DNA of 49,594 nt from a virus. The position numbers and the translations under genes were made by a program. Shown one piece after another: positions 1 to 7,231 of this stretch. Position 1 is the first letter of the stretch. Every line of letters starts with the position of its first letter. The notes under the pieces were generated by a model, which saw only the letters and a list, made by a program, of their open reading frames with translations, was not told where the DNA came from and searched no databases. Where the stretch lies: the IMG/VR virus record IMGVR_UViG_3300007351_000014, positions 1 through 49,594 of that record. The stretch is one strand, 5' to 3'.

Positions 1-17
1 GGATATACAACCAAAAA
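1..17. repeat. Terminal direct repeat, left copy
   Basis: The first 17 bases (GGATATACAACCAAAAA) are identical to the last 17 bases of the window. A chance match exactly at both ends is very unlikely, so the sequence either closes into a circle or ends in a short direct repeat. When joined, CAACC-AAAAA-GGTTG (8-22) forms a small 5-bp hairpin across the repeat edge. Confidence 0.85.
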
Positions 18-113
18 GGTTGGGTATTGATTACAAAAATAAATGGGATGATAGATGGTGTAACCTATTGTGTATCAAGACCAAAAAAAATTTTATATTC
101 CCTAAAGTTTCTC

Positions 114-142
114 TTGATTTCTGCGGATATATATATTATAAT
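114..142 (+). promoter_or_regulatory. Sigma70-like promoter of the early operon
   Basis: TTGATT (114-119) and a perfect TATAAT (137-142) are separated by exactly 17 bases. Transcription would start near 149, about 37 bases before the first supported start codon at 186. This promoter lies inside the longer reading frame that opens at 27 and is the main reason to reject that upstream start. Nothing else coding is seen in 1-185. Confidence 0.75.
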
Positions 143-185
143 GATATTAGAAAGACAAAAGAAACCTCAAAAAGGAGAATTGAAA

Positions 186-536
186 ATGGCACGCCCTGAA
201 TTCGTCGAGCAATTTGAAAAAGCCAAGCAGGCCATGAAGTTAATGGAAGATGCGTTAAGAGACGACTACGATACGAGAAGGAATGATTTGTTTCTGGCTG
301 CAAAAAGTATGCTTAGAGCCCATCCTACCTTTGACCAACTAATGTATGTAATAAAGATTTGCTACTACTACGGGATTACTTTACACGGTCGTCGACGTGG
401 ATATCACATTTTTGATATTACATTAGGCACTAATTGCAACAACGAAGAAGTTCTTTACTACTTGTATGATGATGGGGTTTCACATGGGAAGTGCTTGCTA
501 AAGAATTTTTACAGGGTAGCTGATTTTAGAAAGTGA
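186..536 (+). CDS. Hypothetical early protein, 116 aa
   Basis: I do not recognise this protein. The start at 186 is chosen because AAAGGAGAATT lies just upstream and a promoter sits at 114-142; an upstream extension to 27 would run through the promoter. The N-terminal half is a charged, probably helical segment, followed by an aromatic patch (CYYYG near residue 60) and an Arg-rich turn (HGRRRG). No signal peptide or membrane segment is visible. It is the first gene of the early operon, and its 18-base initiation region (171-188) is repeated exactly in front of the next gene. Confidence 0.75.
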   Translation: MARPEFVEQFEKAKQAMKLMEDALRDDYDTRRNDLFLAAKSMLRAHPTFDQLMYVIKICYYYGITLHGRRRGYHIFDITLGTNCNNEEVLYYLYDDGVSHGKCLLKNFYRVADFRK

Positions 537-584
537 AAGTAGATAAGTCCAAATCAGACATTAACGATTAAAGGAGAATTGAAA

Positions 585-1217
585 ATGTCTTACAGAATAA
601 TCAAACCTACTCGAACTGTTGATTTCGAGGTCGAGGAAAAGATTGAAGAAAAGTATACCTCGATGTATCGACGAGTTTTGTCCCTACTCCCAGCATCCAA
701 ATTCAGCTTTGAGAATAAAAAGGACTGGCTCACTAACCTCTTCAAAGTTAAATTTCAAGGGTTGATAGTAGACTGGAGGAAGGATGTCTCAAAACACACG
801 GGCTACACTATGGTTTTCATGACTGTTAATGGAATCATTGTTGCTGAAGTAGGTTTTAGTTACGAGTCTCCATTCAGACTGTTTAATCAGGAAGCTCCGT
901 GGGACTATTTTGAAGGAGGGTCGGGTGCCATTACGCAGCCTGAATTTTCTAAAGCGTTTAGCGATATTGAGGCTCAATACAGGCTAAAATTCGCAGAACC
1001 TGGGCGTATGGAATCTGCTATTGCACTTCGCGATACCCTTTCGGTCAACGATATTTTCGAACTACTTGAATGGTATGGTTACGATGGGATGTTTCCGACT
1101 GTTGAAAAAATGCGTGAACTTGTTAGTTCTAAGAATATTCGGATTCCCCTGCAAACTTTCAAAGAGTTTTTCAGGATTGTAAGAATTTTGGAAAACAGGA
1201 GTAAGAGAAATGATTAA
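585..1217 (+). CDS. Hypothetical early protein, 210 aa
   Basis: A soluble protein of unknown function, rich in Glu, Lys and aromatic residues. The start at 585 follows AAAGGAGAATTGAAAATG (570-587), an exact copy of the initiation region of the first gene, so both should be translated with similar efficiency. There is no signal peptide or membrane span. The stop codon overlaps the next start by 8 bases, so translation is probably coupled. The C-terminal third (SVNDIFELLEWYGYDG) looks helical. I see no catalytic motif. Confidence 0.75.
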   Translation: MSYRIIKPTRTVDFEVEEKIEEKYTSMYRRVLSLLPASKFSFENKKDWLTNLFKVKFQGLIVDWRKDVSKHTGYTMVFMTVNGIIVAEVGFSYESPFRLFNQEAPWDYFEGGSGAITQPEFSKAFSDIEAQYRLKFAEPGRMESAIALRDTLSVNDIFELLEWYGYDGMFPTVEKMRELVSSKNIRIPLQTFKEFFRIVRILENRSKRND

Positions 1218-1653
1218 GTCTACTTACAAATCTCGTGCAACGAGATTATCACAAGCGACTGCACCTATTGATAGTATGGTAGTGCATCTTGAAGAGATTC
1301 GTAATGAATTTAGTGATATTGAAGATGCATCTGAAAATGTTGCTTTGACAAAAGAACAAGAGGACGAACTATCTGCTAAGATTGGCGAGGTCTGGTCGTT
1401 GGATATTGGCGAGATAGAATCTTTGTCTGAAGAAATGTCATCTTGGCGCGATAACATGAATGGAACTAACCTTGAATCTACTTCGAAGTACGAGACTGTT
1501 AGCGAATGCGCCGATACTCTGGAGAACGTTGTATCTGAATTATCGTCTTTAGACGAGCCTAGGTCTCTTGATGAACTTGAAGCTGCAATTGCTACACTAC
1601 AGTCTGCTTTATTAGACTTGGAGAACATCGAATTTCCGGGAATGTATTCTTGA
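1210..1653 (+). CDS. Hypothetical acidic coiled-coil protein, 147 aa
   Basis: A very acidic protein, rich in Glu, Ser and Leu with regular heptad-like spacing across most of its length, which suggests long helices or a coiled coil. No metal site, signal peptide or membrane segment is visible. AGGAG at 1197-1201, 8 bases before the ATG, supports the start. It overlaps the upstream gene by 8 bases. Acidic helical early proteins in phages are sometimes DNA mimics or host-protein binders, but nothing here shows that. Confidence 0.7.
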   Translation: MIKSTYKSRATRLSQATAPIDSMVVHLEEIRNEFSDIEDASENVALTKEQEDELSAKIGEVWSLDIGEIESLSEEMSSWRDNMNGTNLESTSKYETVSECADTLENVVSELSSLDEPRSLDELEAAIATLQSALLDLENIEFPGMYS

Positions 1654-1666
1654 AAGGAATAGCATC

Positions 1667-2047
1667 ATGCTTAAGTTGAATTTTTCTGAGTACCAAATCA
1701 AGTTGGCTAAACGCATATTTTGGATGGCATATCAAACCTCAACAGTAGTGGGAATGGGTAGATTTCAAGCTCGTAATGGCGTGACGGAGGATGATGTTTG
1801 GAGTAATGTAGTTGCTTCTGGAGACTACTCAATCAGCCATAATAGCTCTGACTGCCTGTATGCAGATTATGTATTTGGGCGTATGATGAAGTTGAGGGTG
1901 AAACATACCTCAATGGGGTTAGCAATTTTGCCTGAGAAATTCCATCAAGATTATCAAAGTTTTTCGAAAACTTACAGCGACCCCCAAACTTTGATGAAAC
2001 TCGCAGTTGAATCTCTTGATTCAGATGAAGGCAATAAAAATGATTAA
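1667..2047 (+). CDS. Hypothetical early protein, 126 aa
   Basis: Not recognised. A small soluble protein with a basic, aromatic N-terminal helix (IKLAKRIFWMAYQTS) and no cysteine motif, signal peptide or membrane segment. AAAGGA lies about 8 bases before the ATG. Its last codons overlap the start of the next gene (ATGATTAA, 2040-2047), so the two are probably translationally coupled. Confidence 0.7.
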   Translation: MLKLNFSEYQIKLAKRIFWMAYQTSTVVGMGRFQARNGVTEDDVWSNVVASGDYSISHNSSDCLYADYVFGRMMKLRVKHTSMGLAILPEKFHQDYQSFSKTYSDPQTLMKLAVESLDSDEGNKND

Positions 2048-2717
2048 GGTCAAATCGAAAGAGAAGATTTGGGAGAAAGCTACAGGGCATCCCAACCTAC
2101 TTCATTTTCCAGTGATTTGTCAGCAGGTTGCGTCTCCTTGCGACTACATTTCAAGGTTATCTCCCAAACGGAGATGGGATGATTACTACACAAGTGAGAT
2201 ATTCTACAAGTGGTGGTATGCAGAATGTGGTGTACATTATTTGTTGACCTGTTGGTACTACGAGAGAGATGAAAATCACAAGCATGATTTCACAGGAGTG
2301 CTATATAGACTTGGGTCAGCTGGGGAACTAACAGGCGTGGTGGCTCGTAGCCACTTCAATTTAGTAAGTCTTGCTCCACCATCCGTTGTAAGAAAGTATC
2401 CTGTGATTTTTGTTACAGCAGGGTCGCATACTCCTACAGGACTTCTCGATTCTATTGATTCTTCTCGTGGAGTTTGTTATGTTCAGCCTGAGTTCAAACT
2501 AACTCGGATGGATATCAACTTCATGAAGAATTGGAAGAGGTTGGATATAAAAGAACCCGTAACTCCTCCTTGGAATTGGTTTGACCCTGAAATTGATAAA
2601 TGGATTCGGCGTAAATGGGTTCTTGTAGATGGTTCGAAGATTTCAACTTGTGGATTGATGTTTACGAATCCAGCCAAATTGTTTGCTCTGGTGGATGGAT
2701 ACGAAAGGGGAAAGTAA
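2040..2717 (+). CDS. Hypothetical Trp-rich early protein, 225 aa
   Basis: Unknown function. Notable for many tryptophans and tyrosines (YKWWYAECG, CWYYERDE, PPWNWFDPE) and several scattered cysteines. The start at 2040 is preferred over an upstream TTG near 2007 because GAAGG (2027-2031) lies 8 bases before it and the ATG overlaps the previous stop. The protein looks globular and cytoplasmic. The stop overlaps the next start as TAATG. Confidence 0.7.
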   Translation: MIKVKSKEKIWEKATGHPNLLHFPVICQQVASPCDYISRLSPKRRWDDYYTSEIFYKWWYAECGVHYLLTCWYYERDENHKHDFTGVLYRLGSAGELTGVVARSHFNLVSLAPPSVVRKYPVIFVTAGSHTPTGLLDSIDSSRGVCYVQPEFKLTRMDINFMKNWKRLDIKEPVTPPWNWFDPEIDKWIRRKWVLVDGSKISTCGLMFTNPAKLFALVDGYERGK

Positions 2718-2938
2718 TGTGCCCTATTGAAGAACCTTTGAAGAGCTGGTTGAAGGCTGAAACAAAGTGCGAGGTTTGTGGTGAGGTCATTATATATTTA
2801 AAGTACTTGGACAAGGCGCAGAAAGTGTTAGCACCTGTTCCAACAGTGCATCATGGTCGATGCCACGCTATTTATTATGGTTCGAAGTTAAGAATTCGAG
2901 CTGCGAAAGACAAAGAAAAAAGAGGAAACCAATCATGA
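2717..2938 (+). CDS. Small zinc-finger-like protein, 73 aa
   Basis: Starts at ATG 2717 inside TAATG, with GAAAGGGGAAAG as SD. The sequence has CEVCG near residue 17 and HHGRC near residue 45, a CxxC...HxxxC arrangement typical of a small treble-clef or zinc-ribbon fold. The tail is basic (KLRIRAAKDKEKRG), consistent with nucleic-acid or protein binding. No specific family could be named. It is the last gene before a structured 91-base gap. Confidence 0.7.
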   Translation: MCPIEEPLKSWLKAETKCEVCGEVIIYLKYLDKAQKVLAPVPTVHHGRCHAIYYGSKLRIRAAKDKEKRGNQS

Positions 2939-2943
2939 AATTT

Positions 2944-3007
2944 GTGGTAGCAGGGTCTTTGCGGGAATTCTCAATTCTCCCCCGCAGGTCTTTCTCCCCG
3001 CTACCAC
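2944..3007 (+). promoter_or_regulatory. Large nested hairpin between genes
   Basis: The 91-base gap 2939-3029 is filled by a nested hairpin. The outer stem pairs GTGGTAGC (2944-2951) with GCTACCAC (3000-3007), continued by GGG/CCC after one mismatch. The inner stem pairs TGCGGG (2960-2965) with CCCGCA (2981-2986), with an AATT/AATT mini-stem in the apex. No U-run follows, so it is not a standard terminator. It sits 12 bases before AGGAGG, the SD of the next gene. A processing site, mRNA stabiliser or regulatory element is possible. Confidence 0.6.
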
Positions 3008-3029
3008 TCAAAAAATTTAGGAGGTTTCG

Positions 3030-3365
3030 ATGAGAAAGGTGTTTGCAGGGGCATTGATTGGATTGTTCATTGGATTCATCGTTGGATTTTTCGTGCTCGG
3101 GGGATATTCCAAGGAGTGCGATGAACTCATTGCGGGTTACAAGTTTGCTCTTGACAGTTGCGCAGCTGTTAACTTGAAGATGAACAGCGGTCTTATGATA
3201 TACAATCAAGAGCTTCAAAATTCAAGTATCAGGGAGAGGTTCATTGGTGAGTTGTTTGGTCGTTTGGTTAGATTGATTCAATCTGACCCTGTGAGCGCGC
3301 GGAAACTCGCTGATTCAATTTACAATGAGGCAGCGAAGAACTCAGCGAGTTCTGAAGGTAAGTGA
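3030..3365 (+). CDS. Small membrane protein with one N-terminal TM, 111 aa
   Basis: Residues 4-25 form one hydrophobic segment with GxxxG spacing (FAGALIGLFIGFIVGFFVLGG), followed by a helical soluble domain that probably faces the periplasm. The C-terminal motif SDPVSARKLADSIYNEA is nearly repeated in the next gene, so the two are tandem paralogs. AGGAGG (3019-3024) is the SD. It opens a run of small membrane proteins. Function unknown; the single TM plus helix also resembles some lysis accessory proteins, but the gene is far from the endolysin. Confidence 0.75.
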   Translation: MRKVFAGALIGLFIGFIVGFFVLGGYSKECDELIAGYKFALDSCAAVNLKMNSGLMIYNQELQNSSIRERFIGELFGRLVRLIQSDPVSARKLADSIYNEAAKNSASSEGK

Positions 3366-3367
3366 AG

Positions 3368-3703
3368 ATGAGTACGAAGATTTGGCGATTCAAGACTTGG
3401 CAGACATTCTTCATCGCATTGATGGTTGGAAGTGTCTGCACGCTTTTCATAATGGAGATGCGAGTAACGAGTAGAGTGAAGACCGTTGTTGCTGATTACG
3501 AAAAATCAGTGAACTACTTAGCTACGCAACTCATCTTGTGCGAGAAGATTTCAGACTCAACCACAATCGTTCTCAGTGAACAACTTAGTAATTTGATTTG
3601 GAAGTTGCACTCTGACCCAAGTTCGGCGAGGAGTTATGCAGACTCAATAGTCAATGAAGCGATGAGGATGATGGATTCGTTGAGAAGGGAGAACTCATTA
3701 TGA
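3368..3703 (+). CDS. Small membrane protein, paralog of the preceding gene, 111 aa
   Basis: It has the same length and plan as its upstream neighbour: a short basic N-terminus, one TM segment (about residues 12-30) and a helical domain. Near the end it carries SDPSSARSYADSIVNEA, matching SDPVSARKLADSIYNEA of the neighbour. ATG 3368 is chosen because GAAGG (3354-3358) lies 9 bases before it; a GTG at 3362 is the alternative. The tandem pair could form a heteromer in the inner membrane. Function unknown. Confidence 0.75.
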   Translation: MSTKIWRFKTWQTFFIALMVGSVCTLFIMEMRVTSRVKTVVADYEKSVNYLATQLILCEKISDSTTIVLSEQLSNLIWKLHSDPSSARSYADSIVNEAMRMMDSLRRENSL

Positions 3704-3906
3704 TGTTTACTGGGCTCATAATGACAATGGGGCTGTTCTCCATTGTGTTTTTGTTTGCAGCTGGTATGGTTTTGTTCAAGGTTGAGTCAACCTTGCCTGA
3801 TTGGTTATTCATAACGTTGCTGATTGGTTTATTCGGCACGTTTGGATTGGTAATGATGAGTTTATGGGGGTTGATTAGGTCATTCGAGAAGAAAGGAGAA
3901 AAGTGA
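3700..3906 (+). CDS. Small two-TM membrane protein, 68 aa
   Basis: Two hydrophobic segments (about residues 4-26 and 35-58) separated by a short loop, with a charged C-terminus (RSFEKKGEK). It overlaps the upstream gene by 4 bases; AGGGAG lies about 8 bases before ATG 3700 (ATG 3703 is equally possible). The size and topology are those of many small holins, but it is not next to the endolysin. I call it only a membrane protein. Confidence 0.65.
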   Translation: MMFTGLIMTMGLFSIVFLFAAGMVLFKVESTLPDWLFITLLIGLFGTFGLVMMSLWGLIRSFEKKGEK

Positions 3907-4097
3907 TGAATGAGCAAATTTGGTCTGCTCCCGATGAGTTGCTCAAGAATGTTCATAGTGAATTGAGGACATTGAAAGAACTTACTGAGGCTAAGAGAAA
4001 TTTGATTGAGAATCTTAGGAAACTTCATCATGGATTGAAGGGTGTTATTGCCGTTGTTGAGGCAAATCTCAATGGTGAATTGAATAGAGGTGCGTAA
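3906..4097 (+). CDS. Small helical protein, 63 aa
   Basis: A short, largely helical protein with Leu/Glu/Lys periodicity (LRTLKELTEAKRNLIENL), probably a coiled coil. ATG 3906 has AGGAG (3894-3898) 7 bases before it; GTG 3903 is the alternative. It lies between two membrane-protein genes and joins the next one by TAATG, so it may bind one of them on the cytoplasmic side. No known family recognised. Confidence 0.65.
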   Translation: MNEQIWSAPDELLKNVHSELRTLKELTEAKRNLIENLRKLHHGLKGVIAVVEANLNGELNRGA

Positions 4098-4408
4098 TGA
4101 CTTTAGAAGAAAAGAAGGATGAGATTGTAATGAAGATTAGAAAGGATGAAACAACTCTACGAAAATCCTTCCCTGAGTTGATTATTGTTTTGTTTGCAAT
4201 GGTTTTCATTGGGATGTCTTCAATCTTGCTTAGTGCGGCGTTGTTGGTGTTGCCAGTGCAATGGCCTCCCTTCATTTTGTCAGTTATTCTTGGGTTGATT
4301 GGTTTATCTCTTGCAGTTAAAGTTAGTGTGAAGTTGATTAGAGAGATAAAGATTGCAATGATTGAAAAGAAGATAGAAGAAAGGGATATGAAAGTGGAAT
4401 TAGATTAA
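4097..4408 (+). CDS. Two-TM membrane protein, 103 aa
   Basis: A charged helical N-terminus (about 25 residues), then two hydrophobic segments (about 30-50 and 58-77) separated by a short PVQWPP loop, then a charged helical C-terminus (KIAMIEKKIEERDMKVE). Both ends are probably cytoplasmic. Translation is coupled to the upstream gene through TAATG. Function unknown; part of the 3030-5046 membrane cassette. Confidence 0.7.
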   Translation: MTLEEKKDEIVMKIRKDETTLRKSFPELIIVLFAMVFIGMSSILLSAALLVLPVQWPPFILSVILGLIGLSLAVKVSVKLIREIKIAMIEKKIEERDMKVELD

Positions 4409-4454
4409 TTTCACTGATGAAAAGATTAATTTAGTTACTGATGGAGGATAGAGC

Positions 4455-4895
4455 ATGCTTTCGAAATTCAAAGAATTCTGGGTGCTAGTTACTGTTGGGG
4501 CAGCAATTGGAACAGGTGTGTTTGTTGTTAAATCAGTTGTTGTTACTGCTGCTGATGTAAAGAGAGCGGTTGATAGTGTGAAGGCAGATTCGGAACAATT
4601 TAAACAGGCGTTATCGAATTTGTCTGAAATTGCTTCTGAAGTCAGAAGCACAAAATTTGGATTGAGGAAATTTCTTGAAATGAATGGAATTTCAGACTCG
4701 TTGTCAAAAACTTGGTCGAACATTCCGTGGGGAAGAGACTTAGTTGATTCTTCCGGCGAGGTTCGAAAGCAGATTCCGTTTTTATACGATGAGAGGCTGC
4801 CCTACATTGGGATTTACTTGATGCGTCAGGGGTCGGGTGATGTCATCGTTCTCGATACCCTGTGGGACATTCGGGATAGGAGTAAAGGAGAATGA
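4455..4895 (+). CDS. Membrane-anchored coiled-coil protein, 146 aa
   Basis: One N-terminal hydrophobic segment (about residues 9-30) is followed by a long helical stretch (VKRAVDSVKADSEQFKQALSNL) and a C-terminal domain ending DTLWDIRDRSKGE. GGAGGA lies just before ATG 4455. Orientation is probably N-in with the bulk outside the inner membrane. The 46-base gap upstream contains no obvious promoter. Not recognised as a known family. Confidence 0.7.
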   Translation: MLSKFKEFWVLVTVGAAIGTGVFVVKSVVVTAADVKRAVDSVKADSEQFKQALSNLSEIASEVRSTKFGLRKFLEMNGISDSLSKTWSNIPWGRDLVDSSGEVRKQIPFLYDERLPYIGIYLMRQGSGDVIVLDTLWDIRDRSKGE

Positions 4896-4896
4896 T

Positions 4897-5046
4897 ATGT
4901 CGTATTCTCATGACGATTCTTTTGAGGTCTTCGATGATGAAGACGTTGGAATGGCTGCGGTGGTGGCGGTTGCGGGTTTGTTCGCATTCGTGATTTTGGT
5001 CGGTGTCGTGATTTTCTCTTTCGTGAAGGGAGTGATTTATGGCTGA
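4897..5046 (+). CDS. Single-TM mini-protein, 49 aa
   Basis: An acidic N-terminus (SHDDSFEVFDDEDV) is followed by one strong hydrophobic helix (about residues 19-43) and a very short tail. AAGGAG (4885-4890) lies 6 bases before ATG 4897, which supports this start. It overlaps the next gene by 8 bases. Function unknown; last of the six small membrane proteins in this stretch. Confidence 0.65.
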   Translation: MSYSHDDSFEVFDDEDVGMAAVVAVAGLFAFVILVGVVIFSFVKGVIYG

Positions 5047-5488
5047 TTTTCGGCGTGACGTGAAGTTTTCTTACTTTTACAACATTTTAACTCAACAGTT
5101 GGTGGCGGTCGTCGCGTATTTGGCTGTTGAGAATGAAACATTCTTTGGCACATCCGTGGTTTCCGAGAGGGAGTACGGGTTTGACTACCTTGGCCGGAAG
5201 TGTCGACCCTGTCATGTGAGTAAGGATGTCGGTAGGTTGATTGCGAAGTTCCGATTGAAGTCGACCCTCGATGACGGGTTGATAAAGGGTTGGTGGCCTT
5301 ACAAAGGCGAGTTTGAGAACATTGAGATGTTAAGTCATCGTCAGGTGATGACTGACTTGAAGGCGGTGTTCATTGAGAAGCGGGGTTGGATGGGAACGAA
5401 GCAGTTTGTTAGCAGCATCAAGACGCTCAGGCAGATTGGCTATGCCCCGAAGCCCTACGGTTACCCGAAAGTGAGGCAGTTGGGATGA
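5039..5488 (+). CDS. Hypothetical soluble protein, 149 aa
   Basis: A basic, mixed alpha/beta-looking protein with one CRPC pair (LGRKCRPCHVSKD, residues about 53-65) that could hold a metal or a disulfide, though no second ligand pair is evident. No signal peptide. GGGAG lies before ATG 5039. It is coupled to the next gene through a 4-base overlap (ATGA). Function unknown. Confidence 0.7.
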   Translation: MADFRRDVKFSYFYNILTQQLVAVVAYLAVENETFFGTSVVSEREYGFDYLGRKCRPCHVSKDVGRLIAKFRLKSTLDDGLIKGWWPYKGEFENIEMLSHRQVMTDLKAVFIEKRGWMGTKQFVSSIKTLRQIGYAPKPYGYPKVRQLG

Positions 5489-5808
5489 AAATATTGAGGA
5501 GAGCACTAAATAGGATTTTTACGAGATATTCGTCGGGTTCGTTTGTGAAACCCAAGATTGTCGTGAGGTGGAACAGTCAATTCAAGAATTACGACCTGAT
5601 TTTACTGGTCAAGGAGGACGTGCCGGACTTGGTGTCAAAGGGGTGGGATTTCAAACCCGCGATGCATTATGCTGTGAGCATCGCCCGGGCGTTGAAAATT
5701 GATTCAGTTAAGATAATCGAGGTGGCGCGTTCCTTTGACAGGGAAGTTAGGGCTTCTTATGTTCGAGGAAGTGCGAATTGCCATGACAAGCGCGTTAGGT
5801 TGATATGA
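5485..5808 (+). CDS. Hypothetical basic protein, 107 aa
   Basis: A small basic protein (about 20 Arg/Lys) without cysteine pairs or membrane segments. The core (VRWNSQFKNYDLILLVKED) looks like alternating beta strands. It overlaps both neighbours by 4 bases (ATGA) and is therefore in a translationally coupled chain. Function unknown. Confidence 0.65.
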   Translation: MKILRRALNRIFTRYSSGSFVKPKIVVRWNSQFKNYDLILLVKEDVPDLVSKGWDFKPAMHYAVSIARALKIDSVKIIEVARSFDREVRASYVRGSANCHDKRVRLI

Positions 5809-5966
5809 AGAAGGCCAAGAAGATTTTGTTAGTCGTGGCTCGTCACATTGATGAGCGGGATTTCAACACTCGATTGCAATTCAAGACTCACTGGGATGAG
5901 ATTGAGAAGGAGATTGAGAAGTTTTTAACGTGTGATTGTGAGAAGAAAGGAGAAAGAGATGGCTGA
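5805..5966 (+). CDS. Small charged helical protein, 53 aa
   Basis: ATG 5805 overlaps the upstream stop (ATGA), and the frame stays open for 53 codons to TGA 5964-5966. The translation begins MKKAKKILLVVARHIDERD and ends in a charged helix with a CDC pair (FLTCDCEKKGERDG). It is too short for usual gene-length cut-offs, but it fills an otherwise empty 150-base gap in a chain of overlapping genes. The next start overlaps it by 8 bases. Function unknown. Confidence 0.55.
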   Translation: MKKAKKILLVVARHIDERDFNTRLQFKTHWDEIEKEIEKFLTCDCEKKGERDG

Positions 5967-6135
5967 GATTACGCTGAAAGAAGCGATGGAGTTGCTCAAG
6001 GAGTGCCGGGCTCATGTAAAAGCCTATAAGCATAAAATGATGATAGGTGGGGGTGTTGGTATGTGGATAGCGGATGTAAATAGCCTCCTTTCCCGTCTCG
6101 ATGCGGCGCTGAAGGAGGCTCCCGATGCCGACTGA
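5959..6135 (+). CDS. Hypothetical small protein, 58 aa
   Basis: Starts at ATG 5959 with AAGGAG 6 bases upstream; a longer frame opening at 5932 has no SD. The sequence is a helix (MELLKECRAHVKAYKHKMM), a Gly-rich turn (GGGVG) and a second helix, consistent with a helical hairpin. From about here codon choice shifts towards GCC/GCG/CGC compared with genes upstream. Function unknown. Confidence 0.6.
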   Translation: MAEITLKEAMELLKECRAHVKAYKHKMMIGGGVGMWIADVNSLLSRLDAALKEAPDAD

Positions 6136-6361
6136 CATAGACGCCATTGTCGAAGAGGCGATGGAGAAAATATTATCAAAAGAATTGGAATATTGGATTA
6201 CATCTTCAGACACACATTTTCTGATTGAGGTGGGGACGGCACGAATAGAAGATGCCCTCCGCGCCGCCTGCGAAAAAGCGGCAGAGGCGGGATTTCACAT
6301 TGGGCGCAATGAGCAACTATTCACAAACCACCATACCGCAGGAGAAGGAGAGCCGAAATGA
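6125..6361 (+). CDS. Hypothetical small protein, 78 aa
   Basis: A helical, acidic-to-neutral protein with Ala/Glu-rich stretches (IEDALRAACEKAAEAG). AAGGAGG precedes ATG 6125, which overlaps the upstream gene by 11 bases. It joins the next gene by a 4-base overlap. No motif recognised. Small accessory proteins of this kind are common in gene blocks exchanged between phages. Confidence 0.65.
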   Translation: MPTDIDAIVEEAMEKILSKELEYWITSSDTHFLIEVGTARIEDALRAACEKAAEAGFHIGRNEQLFTNHHTAGEGEPK

Positions 6362-6687
6362 CTGAGCATACCCCAGCCGTCAAGCGGGCGACGGAGAAGA
6401 TAAGATGTTTGACTCTTACAATTTGGTGGGATAAACATACTGAGAAGGAACGGGAAGAAAGGGTCGCCGATATCATCGCCGAAGAAACGGGGGCGGATTT
6501 GTTACCGGAGTGTTTAGAGATGATAAAAGATGCTATGATGAGAGAAGTTACTACTCCCGTTGTCAATGGAATATATTTTCAGTGTATATATTGCAGTTAT
6601 GATAGCCGCCAAGCCAGAACTCATCACGACCATTATTGTAAAGCATATAGTCTCCTCGCCCGACTCCGAAAGGTAGTGAAAGAATGA
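6358..6687 (+). CDS. Zinc-finger-like protein, 109 aa
   Basis: The N-terminal two thirds are helical and acidic. The C-terminal part carries CIYCSYDSRQARTHHDHYC (about residues 77-95), a CxxC followed by His and Cys ligands, which looks like a C2HC-type zinc finger. This suggests nucleic-acid or protein binding. It overlaps both neighbours by 4 bases. Not assigned to a family. Confidence 0.7.
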   Translation: MTEHTPAVKRATEKIRCLTLTIWWDKHTEKEREERVADIIAEETGADLLPECLEMIKDAMMREVTTPVVNGIYFQCIYCSYDSRQARTHHDHYCKAYSLLARLRKVVKE

Positions 6688-6875
6688 AGCCAGTAATCGT
6701 CAATCTGTTCGAAGGGGAGAAAGATTATAATAGCGTTAGATTCATTATCTATAAGTCAAAATTGGTAGTCGAATTTTCGGGAACAGCGAAGAAGTGGTGC
6801 AGTGAATATGTTATTCCATGTAAATATTACCCCGCCATCATCGAGGCGTTGAAGAAAGTGAGCGAGGGTGAATGA
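6684..6875 (+). CDS. Hypothetical small protein, 63 aa
   Basis: A compact beta-rich sequence (VRFIIYKSKLVVEFSG) with two cysteines (WCSEYVIPCKYY) and a C-terminal helix. It overlaps the upstream gene by 4 bases. The short size and lack of motif prevent a functional call. Confidence 0.6.
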   Translation: MKPVIVNLFEGEKDYNSVRFIIYKSKLVVEFSGTAKKWCSEYVIPCKYYPAIIEALKKVSEGE

Positions 6876-6934
6876 CCTACGCCGATAATGACGGAGAGAT
6901 GGGCAGTAAAACGATTAGCCCAGGAGGTGCTGAT

Positions 6935-7231
6935 ATGAAGGAAAAATACATTTACCCCGAAGTGTCCTACGACGGGAAAAAGAGGTCAACCGCTAAAGTC
7001 TGGCTCCGTATTCCTGGCAATCACAAGGGTAAGTGGTACTATGGGCTGAGCCGCGATGATGACGGAAGAATCGTACTGTCGGAGATATACTCCGGCGGGC
7101 GATTTATGGTGCTGAAAGACGCAAAGAAAACGCGGCGTGTGATTAAAGACCTATACCAAGCCTGCCAGGCGTGGTTGAAGAATGATGATGCTAAGAACGC
7201 CAACAAAACAGTTAAGGGAGTAAAGTTATGA
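6935..7231 (+). CDS. Hypothetical protein, 98 aa
   Basis: ATG 6935 is preferred because AGGAGG (6922-6927) lies 7 bases upstream, while an in-frame ATG at 6872 would add 21 low-complexity residues (119 aa in total) with only a weak GAGGG. The alternative stays possible because 6872 overlaps the previous stop (ATGA). The protein is basic and beta-rich in front (KVWLRIPGNHKGKWYYG) with a helical tail. Function unknown. Confidence 0.65.
   Translation: MKEKYIYPEVSYDGKKRSTAKVWLRIPGNHKGKWYYGLSRDDDGRIVLSEIYSGGRFMVLKDAKKTRRVIKDLYQACQAWLKNDDAKNANKTVKGVKL

Noticed and set aside
27-185. N-terminal extension of the first gene to position 27
   Set aside because: The extension would cross a good promoter (114-142), has no SD, and translates to an unlikely peptide; ATG 186 has a strong SD.
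1224-1628. Open frame on the minus strand opposite the acidic gene
   Set aside because: It mirrors the acidic codon pattern (Ser-rich shadow), has no SD, and all neighbours are on the + strand.
3700-3906. Calling this two-TM protein the holin
   Set aside because: It is 12 kb away from the endolysin; two other holin-like genes lie right next to the endolysin.
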